From positions 1-11,249 of the forward strand of contig JAZQVO010000001.1 in NCBI GenBank assembly GCA_045631905.1: a DNA stretch of 11,249 nt. The letters are read 5' to 3'. The position numbers were made by a program, and so were the translations under genes. Positions 1-5,710 of the stretch are shown piece after piece. The number at the start of each line of letters is the position of its first letter. The first letter of the stretch is position 1. The notes beneath the pieces are model-generated. The model was not told the DNA's origin. It ran no database searches and was given only the letters and a program-made list of their open reading frames with translations. Source of the DNA: HGM04593 sp045631905. GTDB lineage: Bacteria; Bacteroidota; Bacteroidia; Bacteroidales; Bacteroidaceae.

Positions 1-1
1 G

Positions 2-184
2 TGCGACAAACTCACAAAAGTAATCTCACGCATACCTTCCAACGAGCTCACAGCCACAGGAAGTGGCTCTTTCAGCAGAATAAACAAGAATTGTGTGCTC
101 TACGTTCCCCGTGGCGCAAAAAACACATACAAAGACACTTATGGTTGGAACCTCTTCGCAAGAATTGTGGAGATTGGTATGTAA
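2..184 (+). CDS. C-terminal end of a BspA-like leucine-rich-repeat surface protein (partial)
   Basis: The second forward frame is open from the window edge and ends at TAA 182-184, giving the last 60 residues of a protein that starts outside the window. The visible part contains an LRR-like stretch (ITRIPSNELT-type spacing, read here as ISRIPSNELT). It is followed by a tail with LYVPRGAKNTYKDTYGW and then FARIVEIGM at the very end. The pattern LYVP-(K/R)-G-x-x-x-x-Y-x-x-x-x-x-W-x-x-F-x-x-I-x-E is, from memory of the family, the usual closing unit of BspA-type leucine-rich-repeat proteins. These are common in Bacteroidales and are typically exported and surface-bound, acting in adhesion or binding. 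The N-terminus, signal peptide and repeat number cannot be seen. A longer GTG-started frame overlapping this one is not coding-like. Family call is fairly secure; function is inference. Confidence 0.72.
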   Translation, partial: CDKLTKVISRIPSNELTATGSGSFSRINKNCVLYVPRGAKNTYKDTYGWNLFARIVEIGM

Positions 185-209
185 CTATACAGCAAATAAA
201 ACACACAAC

Positions 210-252
210 AATGCTGCATCGCTGCAAAAAGCATTTCCATTTTCTTTTTTTT
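210..252 (+). terminator. Possible intrinsic terminator after the LRR gene
   Basis: The arms AATGCT (210-215) and AGCATT (230-235) are complementary. Inside them GCA (216-218) can pair with TGC (223-225) across a TCGC loop, leaving a bulge of four A. A T-rich run (TTTTCTTTTTTTT, 240-252) follows at once. The stem is weak and bulged, so this is a tentative call that rests mostly on the T-run and its place 26 bases past the stop codon. Confidence 0.35.
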
Positions 253-267
253 GGGGGTAATTATTGT

Positions 268-275
268 TACTTTTG
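268..275 (+). promoter_or_regulatory. Candidate Bacteroidota -7 box for the transporter-ubiE-menA unit
   Basis: TACTTTTG is an exact match to the Bacteroidota -7 consensus TAnnTTTG and lies 28 bases before the ATG at 304. No TTTG sits at the usual distance of about 19-21 bases upstream; that region is a plain T-run. The expected transcript start is near 280, leaving a short leader. One short motif in AT-rich DNA is moderate evidence only. Confidence 0.45.
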
Positions 276-303
276 CACACATCACACATAAACTAAACAA
301 CCG

Positions 304-1167
304 ATGAACACTATTTGGATTGTAATGCCCATACTCATTGTGCTTATGTTCCTGCTGGGAATCGAGCTCAAACGCAACGCATTTAACGAGGTGGCACGTA
401 ATCCCCGAGCACTTTTTGCCGGGCTTGCCGGGCAGATTGTAATACTGCCGGCAATAGCCTTTGCCGTAGCGTGGGCTCTAGACCTGCCCCCAATCTACTT
501 TATGGGAATTATGCTCATCGCCTGTTGCCCGGGCGGCAGTTCCTCGAACGTTTTTTCAATGCTTGTAAAAGGTAATATAGCCCTTTCTATCACACTCACG
601 GCATTAAGCAGCGTAATAACCCTCTTCACCCTGCCCGTGATAATGGAGTACACCGTGCAATTCGTGTCGCGCGAAACAGGGAGCACCATAGAGCTACCCG
701 TCGGCAAGCTGTTGATACAAAACCTTGTATTACTCTTCGTGCCTCTTGTCTTGGGTGCCCTCTTCCGCCGTTTTATGCCACAAACAGCCATAGCCACAAG
801 CAAGGTGCTGAACAAGTGTGCCTTCCCTGCGCTTATGACACTTGCCGCACTCTTCTTCCTGCAATACCCGCGGGAGATAATTGACAATTTCGCGACACAA
901 GGCATTGCCTGCACAATGCTTATACTTGCCGCAATGCTCGCCAGCTCACTACTCTCGCGTGCAAGCGGAGTAAACACCTCCACACGCCGCACAATAATCA
1001 TAGAGGTGGGTATGCAGAACGCTGCGCAAGCCATAGCCATAGCCTCGTCGCCCTTCGTTTTCAACAACGGCGAGATGGCAATCCCGGCAATCATATACGC
1101 CTTGATGATGAACGTGATTCTGCTGATATACGTATATGTGATAAGAAAGAAAAGAATAACAGAATAA
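304..1167 (+). CDS. BASS-family (bile acid:sodium symporter type) membrane transporter
   Basis: The 287-residue product is highly hydrophobic with around nine to ten membrane segments, as in the bile acid/Na+ symporter (BASS) fold. Two hallmark stretches are visible: ACCPGGSSSN (residues 73-82) followed by a VKGNIALSITLTALS segment, and EVGMQNAAQA (234-243). The latter matches the crossover-helix E-x-x-x-Q signature whose Glu and Gln bind sodium in characterised bacterial homologues (here E234 and Q238). Length fits the family. Members move bile acids, pantoate or ketopantoate, pyruvate and other organic anions with sodium, so the substrate cannot be named from sequence. It is the first gene of a tight unit with ubiE and menA (12-base gap to ubiE), which raises the untested idea of a link to menaquinone metabolism. 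No signal peptide is needed; the first segment begins at residue 4. Confidence 0.85.
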   Translation: MNTIWIVMPILIVLMFLLGIELKRNAFNEVARNPRALFAGLAGQIVILPAIAFAVAWALDLPPIYFMGIMLIACCPGGSSSNVFSMLVKGNIALSITLTALSSVITLFTLPVIMEYTVQFVSRETGSTIELPVGKLLIQNLVLLFVPLVLGALFRRFMPQTAIATSKVLNKCAFPALMTLAALFFLQYPREIIDNFATQGIACTMLILAAMLASSLLSRASGVNTSTRRTIIIEVGMQNAAQAIAIASSPFVFNNGEMAIPAIIYALMMNVILLIYVYVIRKKRITE

Positions 1168-1179
1168 GCACAAAGTACA

Positions 1180-1875
1180 ATGGCAAAGAAAGAAAAAATA
1201 GAAAAGCTTTTCGACAAGATTGCACCCGACTACGACAAACTGAACCATATACTCTCGCTCAACATCGATAAAGGATGGCGCAGTAAGGCGGTGCGCGAGA
1301 TTATCGATAAAGATACACCGCTCAACATACTCGACGTGGCTTGCGGAACCGGCGACTTCACCATAGAGATAGCAAAGAAGGCTGCTGCAGGAAGCAAAAT
1401 GACTGGAATAGATCTCTCGGAGGGTATGATGAGCATTGGGCGCGAGAAACTTGCTGCAGCAGGGATAGAAGCCACGCTTGAGCAAGGCGACTGCGAGGCT
1501 CTGAAATATTCCGAGGGCACTTTTGACCGCATATCAGTGGGGTTCGGCGTGCGTAACTTCGAGAACTTACCCACCGGGCTTAAAGAGATGCACCGCGTGC
1601 TGAAACCGGGTGGCAAGCTTGTGATACTGGAGCTGTCGGTTCCATCCAACGCCTTTATACGCTGGTGCTACAAGCTATACTTCCTAAAGATTCTCCCCGT
1701 AATAGGCGGGCTTATTTCGGGCGAGAGAGGAGCATACGAATACCTACCGGCATCGGTACTGCACTTCCCTGCCCCCGACAAATTCCAAGCTATGCTTCGC
1801 GAAGCGGGTTTTGCCGAAGTTAAGCACAAAGCACTCACTCTCGGCATCTGCCGTATGTATATCTGCAAAAAATAA
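1180..1875 (+). CDS. ubiE: Demethylmenaquinone methyltransferase (UbiE/MenG)
   Basis: This SAM-dependent class I methyltransferase adds the C-methyl group to demethylmenaquinone, the last step of menaquinone synthesis. In the 231-residue product motif I is LDVACGTGDF (51-60), the second-strand acid lies in GIDLSEGM (76-83), FGVRNF (122-127) is the UbiE-specific signature, LKPGGKL (141-147) is the post-motif loop, and YEYLPASV (186-193) is the C-terminal family block. The N-terminus FDKIAPDYDKLNHILSLNID is also typical of UbiE, so the ATG start just 12 bases after the transporter stop is well supported; homologues often carry about ten more N-terminal residues. It precedes menA by 9 bases and both are probably co-transcribed. 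Bacteroidales generally use menaquinone as their quinone, so the ubiquinone branch of the family name likely does not apply. Confidence 0.95.
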   Translation: MAKKEKIEKLFDKIAPDYDKLNHILSLNIDKGWRSKAVREIIDKDTPLNILDVACGTGDFTIEIAKKAAAGSKMTGIDLSEGMMSIGREKLAAAGIEATLEQGDCEALKYSEGTFDRISVGFGVRNFENLPTGLKEMHRVLKPGGKLVILELSVPSNAFIRWCYKLYFLKILPVIGGLISGERGAYEYLPASVLHFPAPDKFQAMLREAGFAEVKHKALTLGICRMYICKK

Positions 1876-1884
1876 TCATACACT

Positions 1885-2763
1885 ATGCTTAAAAAGTGGA
1901 TAGAGGCGATGCGCCTGCGCACATTGCCCGTAAGCGTTGCCGGAGTTATTGCCGGCACAGGATGTGCCGTGTGGCACGGAGGATTCAAAGCTGCACCGGC
2001 AGCACTGTGCCTACTTTTTGCTGTGCTTGCACAGATAGCATCGAACTTTGGCAACGAATATTACGACTACGCAAACGGGATAGACAAAAAAGGACGTGAA
2101 GGTTTCTGCCGAGGAGTAACCGAGGGGGATATAACCCCGGAGGCTATGAAACGCGCCACCTTCGGCGTGCTTGCTGCCGCAGCCATCATCGGTTGCGCCC
2201 TGCTCTTTTTTGGAGGTTGGTGGTTGCTGCTTGCAGGCGTGGCAATACTGCTCTTTGCCCTTGCCTACAGCGCCGGCCCATACCCCTTGTCGCACCACGG
2301 GCTTGGCGACATAGCCGTAATAATATTCTTTGGTATTGTGCCCGTAAACCTCACCTGTTACCTGCAATGTGGGGGATGGAACGGCATTACCACCTCTCTG
2401 CCCGCTTCATTGGCTGTGGGGCTGCTTGCAGCCAACGTGCTTATAGCAAACAACTACCGCGATGCCGACGACGACGAGAAGGTAAACAAGCGCACCACGG
2501 TTGTAATTTTCGGTCGCAAGGTTATGAGCCTTGCATACCTTGCATCGGGCATTGCTGCCGTTGCCGTGACCACTCCCGTGTGGCTCTGTTTCCCACTTTA
2601 TTTTTTGACAGCACCCTTCTGCTGCCTAGGCTTGCACATAAAGCTATGGCATAAACTAAAAATGAGCAGAGGAAGCGCCATAAACCCCTTGCTTGGCAAG
2701 ACAGCCCTTAACCTGTTGCTCTTCTCACTGCTCCTTACAGCAGCATTTATAATATTCCGTTAG
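1885..2763 (+). CDS. menA: 1,4-dihydroxy-2-naphthoate polyprenyltransferase (MenA)
   Basis: MenA attaches the polyprenyl tail to 1,4-dihydroxy-2-naphthoate, giving demethylmenaquinone, which the UbiE encoded just upstream then methylates. The 292-residue product is a UbiA-superfamily integral membrane protein. The first Asp-rich, Mg-diphosphate-binding motif is NEYYDYANGID (57-67), with N57, D61 and D67 in the usual spacing. The second is NNYRDADDDEKVNKRT (189-204), with D193 and D197. Between them GFCRGVTEGDITPEAM matches the family's substrate-binding loop. Many hydrophobic segments follow, as expected for about nine helices. The start MLKKWIEAMRLRTLP is typical of MenA N-termini. The Glu at position 58 replaces the Asp often seen in NDYxD, a mild change outside the metal ligands. 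The gene ends the unit and is followed at once by a strong terminator. Confidence 0.95.
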   Translation: MLKKWIEAMRLRTLPVSVAGVIAGTGCAVWHGGFKAAPAALCLLFAVLAQIASNFGNEYYDYANGIDKKGREGFCRGVTEGDITPEAMKRATFGVLAAAAIIGCALLFFGGWWLLLAGVAILLFALAYSAGPYPLSHHGLGDIAVIIFFGIVPVNLTCYLQCGGWNGITTSLPASLAVGLLAANVLIANNYRDADDDEKVNKRTTVVIFGRKVMSLAYLASGIAAVAVTTPVWLCFPLYFLTAPFCCLGLHIKLWHKLKMSRGSAINPLLGKTALNLLLFSLLLTAAFIIFR

Positions 2764-2810
2764 CCAACGGAGCAAGGGCATAAGGCACAACACACAAAGA
2801 GCATATATAA

Positions 2811-2841
2811 AAAATGAGCGGGCGATAAGCCCGCTCATTTT
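2811..2841. terminator. Strong bidirectional terminator after menA
   Basis: A perfect 13-bp stem (AAAATGAGCGGGC, 2811-2823, with its complement at 2829-2841) closes on a five-base loop. The A-run at one side and T-run at the other make it a U-tailed hairpin in both directions. It lies 47 bases after the menA stop and two bases beyond the stop of the small minus-strand gene, so it probably ends both convergent transcripts. Confidence 0.9.
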
Positions 2842-2843
2842 CG

Positions 2844-3002
2844 TTATTGTTTCCAGATATCACCCCATTTACCACCGGTGTGCCTGTTGCTCAGCTGCTC
2901 TGAACCTGAACTATCTTTATCAATCTCAAAAGATTGCGCAATAATAGATTCACAATCTACGCTAACTGTCTCCGCAAGAGGAGAAATATATTCTTTTTTC
3001 AC
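2844..3002 (-). CDS. Small 52-residue Bacteroidales peptide of unknown function (GTG start)
   Basis: Reading the minus strand from GTG (3002-3000) to TAA (2846-2844) gives a 52-residue product. It begins MKKEYISPLAETVSVDCES and ends in a polar, acidic linker and then EQLSNRHTGGKWGDIWKQ. The shape resembles, from memory, numerous unnamed small Bacteroidales proteins that start MKK-x-Y-I-x-P and close with LSN-(K/R) and a WGD/WGN-(I/L)-W tail; I cannot name a family. There is no signal peptide, membrane helix or other known domain, and its single Cys is at position 17. An ATG at 3170 in the same frame would give 108 residues. That form would have to translate through a perfect 32-bp palindrome and adds N-terminal sequence unlike a family start, so the GTG is preferred. 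The gene ends two bases from a strong terminator, which supports it being real. No clear promoter was seen. Function is unknown. Confidence 0.55.
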   Translation of the reverse strand: MKKEYISPLAETVSVDCESIIAQSFEIDKDSSGSEQLSNRHTGGKWGDIWKQ

Positions 3003-3054
3003 AGAAAGAGGCTGTCTGAATGCGATATAAATTTTGATTTGCCGGTATATGAAA

Positions 3055-3086
3055 AACCCTTTTCCTCGATATCGAGGAAAAGGGTT
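3055..3086. terminator. Perfect 32-bp palindrome, probable intrinsic terminator
   Basis: The arm AACCCTTTTCCTCGAT (3055-3070) is followed directly by its exact reverse complement (3071-3086). As RNA this folds into a stem of about 14 bp with a four-base loop. On the minus strand it is followed by GGGTTTTTC, a T-run suited to termination; on the plus strand the tail is AGTTTTAA. It sits about 50 bases upstream of the GTG start of the small minus-strand gene, so it may insulate that gene from upstream transcription. An operator or binding-site role is possible instead. Confidence 0.65.
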
Positions 3087-3089
3087 AGT

Positions 3090-3250
3090 TTTAAGCCCTG
3101 CATGGCTTCTGTTAAGTTGTAAACTTTGCTTGTGGTATTTGTTAGCGTCTGGCAAAGTGTATGCAAGCAAGCTTGCGCTTGTTCTTCTCTAATATAACCA
3201 TTGATTTATTACCGTTCTTTATGTAAACACGGCCTTGCAGGTGACTATAT
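3090..3250. other. Gene-poor spacer between two strong hairpins
   Basis: About 160 bases lie between the palindrome and the sulfatase terminator. No convincing gene was found. The minus strand has a 19-codon frame from ATG (3201-3199) to TAA (3144-3142), with a basic product rich in Lys and Arg; its frame stays open upstream but has no better start. The plus strand has a 21-codon hydrophobic frame at 3161-3226. Both are too short to call. A ten-base palindrome GCAAGCTTGC is at 3167-3176. It could hold a small RNA or be a decayed gene, but nothing seen proves either. Confidence 0.3.
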
Positions 3251-3289
3251 ATATTAAGCGGTAGCAAAGTACTCGCTACCGCTTAATAT
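3251..3289. terminator. Hairpin terminator after the sulfatase gene
   Basis: A perfect 15-bp stem (ATATTAAGCGGTAGC, 3251-3265, with its complement at 3275-3289) encloses a nine-base loop. It begins 10 bases past the sulfatase stop on the minus strand and most likely ends that transcript. The minus-strand tail is AT-rich (TATATAGT) rather than a clean T-run. On the plus strand the tail GGTTTTGTGTT is more U-rich, so it could also stop transcription coming from the left. Confidence 0.75.
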
Positions 3290-3298
3290 GGTTTTGTG

Positions 3299-4810
3299 TT
3301 ACTTGGGTAGTGTTACTTGGAATATTGGGCTGTTTGTGTGCTCTTGTTTTATTATATCTACCATCTTTTTAACAATCTCGGGGTGTTGCGATGCAAGGTC
3401 GTGGTCTTCGTGCGCGTCGGTGGCGAGGTCGTATAGTTGGCAGTTGCCGTTTTTCACGACTAATTTCCAGTCTTTCATGCGCAGGCCCATCATGTTTGTT
3501 TCGTGGAACTCCCAGTATAGGAACTCGTGCTCTTCCTGTCCCTCCTTGCCGAGTAGTGTCTTGGCGAAGGATATTCCGTCGAAGTAGTCGTTCTCTATGT
3601 TTTTGTTGCGGTATTTTTCTTCGTAGTCCTCTACTCCTATAATTTCGCATAGGGTGGGCATCACGTCGTAGAAGGCGAGTTGGTGGTCGTTCACGCTGCC
3701 TGCCTTCACTTTGCCCGGCCAACGTACTATGTAGGGTATGCGTATACCGCCTTCGAGGGTGGAGCGTTTGGTTCCGCGCAGCTTGCCGTCGCGGTTGAAG
3801 AACGCGGGGTCGGCACCGCCCTCCTCGTGGGGGCCGTTGTCGCTTGTGAACACTACTATTGTGTTGTCGTCAAATCCTTTCTTTTTCAATAGCGCAAATA
3901 TCTCGCCCACATATGCGTCGAGGCGGGTTATCATGCCTGCAAATTGTGCGTGAGCGCAGTCGGTGGGGTTGTAGCGCGAGCCGGCATCGCCTCCGTAGCT
4001 CTTTTCAACGCAGAAGCTGTTTTTGTAGGCTTGCAGTATGGAGTCTTCGGGTTGGTAGAGCTCGGCATGGGGCAGTGTGTAGGTGAAGATTCCGAAGAAG
4101 GGGGTGTCGGCACTCTGTTTCTCTATCCACTCCATGGCTTTGCGGTGTATTATGTCGGCCGAATAGTCGCGACGGTTTTTATAGTCGTCGCCGTGCATGG
4201 CGTAGTTGATGTTGTTTTCCAAGACTTCGCGCACGACCGCGGTGTCGCCGTCGGCTTTGCTGTATTTGTTTAGGAAGTTGGGGTAGTAGAGATGTGCTTG
4301 AAACTGACACATGAAGCCGTAGTATTCGTCTATACCTCGTTTGTCGGGGGTGCACTCCGAGCCTTCGTATCCTCCCGCCCACTTGCCGAACATGCCGGTG
4401 TTGTAGCCGTTATCTTTCATTATCTCGGGCAGAATGATGTGGTCGGGTGAGTAGGGCTCTTGTCCTGTCTGCACGGGGTCGTTGTTGTTGCCGTATTTCA
4501 TGTTGCCTATGCGGTACTCTTTGTTTCCGCGCACTTTGGTGTGGCCGGTATGTTGTCCGGTCATGAGCGATGCGCGTGAGGGGGCGCTCACGGGGCTGCC
4601 TGCGTATGCGTCGGTGAAGAGCATGCCCTCGGCTGCCATGTTGTCGAGGTTGGGTGTGCTGATGTATTGTTGTCCGTAGCAACCGAGGTCGCCATAGCCC
4701 ATGTCGTCGCACATTATGTATATGATGTTGGGCCTTTGGTTCTCCTGTGCCTGTGTGGCCGTTGTTGCGAGAAGCCCGCAACCGAGTAGCATTAGTTTTT
4801 CTCTATTCAT
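3299..4810 (-). CDS. Exported S1-family sulfatase, serine-type formylglycine site
   Basis: The 503-residue product hydrolyses sulfate esters, probably from host or dietary glycans, in the periplasm or at the cell surface. A signal peptide is visible: MNREK, a hydrophobic core, then TQA before QENQRP, suggesting cleavage after residue 21; a Cys at 11 inside the core is unlikely to be a lipobox. Calcium ligands are D35 and D36 in CDDMGYGD, and D324 and N325 in FTSDNGPHEEGG. The nucleophile motif is S75-A-P-S-R79 within SPVSAPSRASLMTG, so formylglycine must come from serine, which needs the anaerobic radical-SAM maturase anSME. GKW (142-144), PH (247-248), and LRGTKRSTLEGGIRIP (344-359) are the other active-site blocks. 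GKW is followed by AGG rather than the classical HLG, as in some S1 subfamilies. No SusC/D pair or glycosidase is adjacent, so the sugar is unknown. It has its own promoter and terminator. Confidence 0.93.
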   Translation of the reverse strand: MNREKLMLLGCGLLATTATQAQENQRPNIIYIMCDDMGYGDLGCYGQQYISTPNLDNMAAEGMLFTDAYAGSPVSAPSRASLMTGQHTGHTKVRGNKEYRIGNMKYGNNNDPVQTGQEPYSPDHIILPEIMKDNGYNTGMFGKWAGGYEGSECTPDKRGIDEYYGFMCQFQAHLYYPNFLNKYSKADGDTAVVREVLENNINYAMHGDDYKNRRDYSADIIHRKAMEWIEKQSADTPFFGIFTYTLPHAELYQPEDSILQAYKNSFCVEKSYGGDAGSRYNPTDCAHAQFAGMITRLDAYVGEIFALLKKKGFDDNTIVVFTSDNGPHEEGGADPAFFNRDGKLRGTKRSTLEGGIRIPYIVRWPGKVKAGSVNDHQLAFYDVMPTLCEIIGVEDYEEKYRNKNIENDYFDGISFAKTLLGKEGQEEHEFLYWEFHETNMMGLRMKDWKLVVKNGNCQLYDLATDAHEDHDLASQHPEIVKKMVDIIKQEHTNSPIFQVTLPK

Positions 4811-4850
4811 GGTATTTTCCTATTTTATACCTTATTATATTATTGTATCG

Positions 4851-4883
4851 CAAATATAGCATAATAATAGCTTAACGTGCAAA
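4851..4883 (-). promoter_or_regulatory. Bacteroidota-type promoter of the sulfatase gene
   Basis: On the minus strand TATATTTG (4858-4851) matches the -7 consensus TAnnTTTG exactly. A TTTG (4883-4880, within TTTTTGC) lies 21 bases upstream of it, at the spacing expected for the -33 box. The -7 box is 40 bases before the ATG at 4810, giving a leader of about 35 bases. Both boxes and their spacing fit, making this the best promoter in the window. Confidence 0.7.
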
Positions 4884-5062
4884 AATATGATGCGTAAAAT
4901 ACAGGCAAATAACATGTGTTATGTGTCGTCTTATATGTGGTAAAGAGGTGCGTGCGGGTTTTTCACACTTAATAAGTGTTAAAATAATATAAATAATGTG
5001 TATTTCGCTGTGCTTGGAGGTAAAAAGTAGAGCGTCTCCTTTTTTATTAAAAAAATAATATC

Positions 5063-5070
5063 TATCTTTG
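5063..5070 (+). promoter_or_regulatory. -7 box of the ribosomal protein cluster promoter
   Basis: TATCTTTG matches TAnnTTTG exactly and is 75 bases before the rpsL ATG. The -33 region at 5040-5045 is a T-run rather than TTTG. The transcript start would be near 5077, leaving a leader of about 70 bases that ends in the A/T-rich stretch TTAAAAATTTAACAAA directly before the start codon. That leader, with no Shine-Dalgarno, is typical for this phylum. Confidence 0.6.
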
Positions 5071-5145
5071 CAAGCCAAAATGGACGACCGTGTCCGATTA
5101 CGTAGAATAATATTTAAACATAATAATAATTAAAAATTTAACAAA

Positions 5146-5526
5146 ATGCCTACAATTCAGCAATTAGTAAGAAAAGGCAGAGAGGTGATCGTAGAGAAGA
5201 GCAAGTCACCTGCACTCGACAACTGTCCTCAGCGTCGTGGTGTTTGTGTACGTGTTTACACTACTACTCCCAAGAAACCTAACTCTGCTATGAGAAAGGT
5301 TGCTCGTGTTCGCTTGACCAACCAGAAAGAGGTTAACTCTTACATTCCCGGTGAAGGTCACAACTTGCAGGAGCACTCAATCGTGTTGGTTCGCGGTGGT
5401 CGTGTTAAGGACCTCCCCGGTGTACGTTACCACATTGTTCGCGGTACATTGGATACAGCCGGTGTTGCAAACCGTACACAGCGTCGTTCTAAATACGGTG
5501 CAAAACGTCCTAAAGCTAAGAAGTAA
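5146..5526 (+). CDS. rpsL: 30S ribosomal protein S12
   Basis: S12 sits at the decoding centre of the small subunit and helps select cognate tRNA. The 126-residue product has the family core throughout: CPQRRGVCVRVYTTTPKKPNSA (27-48), GEGHNLQEHS (69-78) and RGGRVKDLPGVRYH (83-96). K43 and K88, the classic streptomycin-resistance positions in E. coli numbering, are both unaltered lysines, and D89, the residue methylthiolated by RimO in some bacteria, is present. It is shorter at the C-terminus than the Bacteroides proteins I recall, ending RPKAKK. It opens the str part of the cluster, behind a Bacteroidota promoter and an A-rich leader. A long spacer of 184 bases separates it from rpsG. Confidence 0.98.
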   Translation: MPTIQQLVRKGREVIVEKSKSPALDNCPQRRGVCVRVYTTTPKKPNSAMRKVARVRLTNQKEVNSYIPGEGHNLQEHSIVLVRGGRVKDLPGVRYHIVRGTLDTAGVANRTQRRSKYGAKRPKAKK

Positions 5527-5552
5527 TTCAGTGAAGCTTTCAAGCTGTTGAG

Positions 5553-5607
5553 GAACGGTACAGGCTTGTAAAACAAATGAACGGTTCCACTATTTTATTT
5601 AACCGTT
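5553..5607 (+). promoter_or_regulatory. rpsL-rpsG spacer with two competing hairpins
   Basis: The seven bases GAACGGT occur twice (5553-5559 and 5579-5585). Both copies can pair with one downstream AACCGTT (5601-5607): the first by 6 bp with a long loop, the second by 7 bp (AACGGTT, 5580-5586) with a 14-base loop. The two pairings exclude each other. The second hairpin is followed by TTGGTTTG, so it resembles an attenuator. In E. coli S7 represses its own operon by binding the S12-S7 spacer; a similar role here is inference. A further small stem CCTC-GGTG-GAGG lies at 5645-5656. Confidence 0.35.
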
Positions 5608-5710
5608 TTGGTTTGTAGGATAAGTTATAAAGGTTGAGTAAACACCTCGGTGGAGGAGTTGAAGAATTAAATAACGCAGCCCAAACAAAACATAATTTTC
5701 GTAAGAGAAA

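Larger units (their letters stand above)
4811..5145. other. Divergent AT-rich intergenic region between the sulfatase and rpsL
   Basis: These 335 bases carry the promoters of two divergent transcripts and no convincing gene. A 68-codon minus-strand frame inside it lacks family features. Two short inverted repeats lie between the promoters: ATAACA-TG-TGTTAT (4909-4922) and ACACTT-AAT-AAGTGT (4965-4979). Either could be an operator or simply chance in AT-rich DNA. A small GGAC/GTCC stem (5082-5095) lies in the rpsL leader. Confidence 0.6.

Noticed and set aside
1..291. 96-codon frame opening with GTG at the window edge
   Set aside because: Its product is rich in His, Lys and Trp with no family pattern; the overlapping second frame gives a clear LRR-protein C-terminus.
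495..1485. Long minus-strand frames opposite the transporter and ubiE
   Set aside because: They mirror well-supported genes on the plus strand and their products match no family I recognise.
3007..3020. AGAGGCTGTCTGAA, similar to ends of some Bacteroides insertion sequences
   Set aside because: No matching second end, target duplication or transposase fragment was found nearby.
2844..3170. 108-residue version of the small minus-strand gene starting at ATG 3170
   Set aside because: It would translate through the 32-bp palindrome and adds an N-terminus without family character; the GTG at 3002 gives the expected MKKEYISP opening.
3142..3201. 19-codon basic frame on the minus strand
   Set aside because: Too short, no leader signal, and its upstream extension has no start codon outside the hairpin.
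3161..3226. 21-codon hydrophobic frame on the plus strand
   Set aside because: Short enough to arise by chance; no promoter box or ribosome site supports it, though a small membrane peptide cannot be excluded.
3376..4781. Several Arg/His-rich frames on both strands across the sulfatase gene
   Set aside because: Their composition is that of shifted reading of a GC-richer gene; the sulfatase frame carries all the catalytic motifs.
4872..5078. 68-codon minus-strand frame in the divergent intergenic region
   Set aside because: It overlaps the rpsL -7 box and the sulfatase -33 box and its product has no recognisable pattern.
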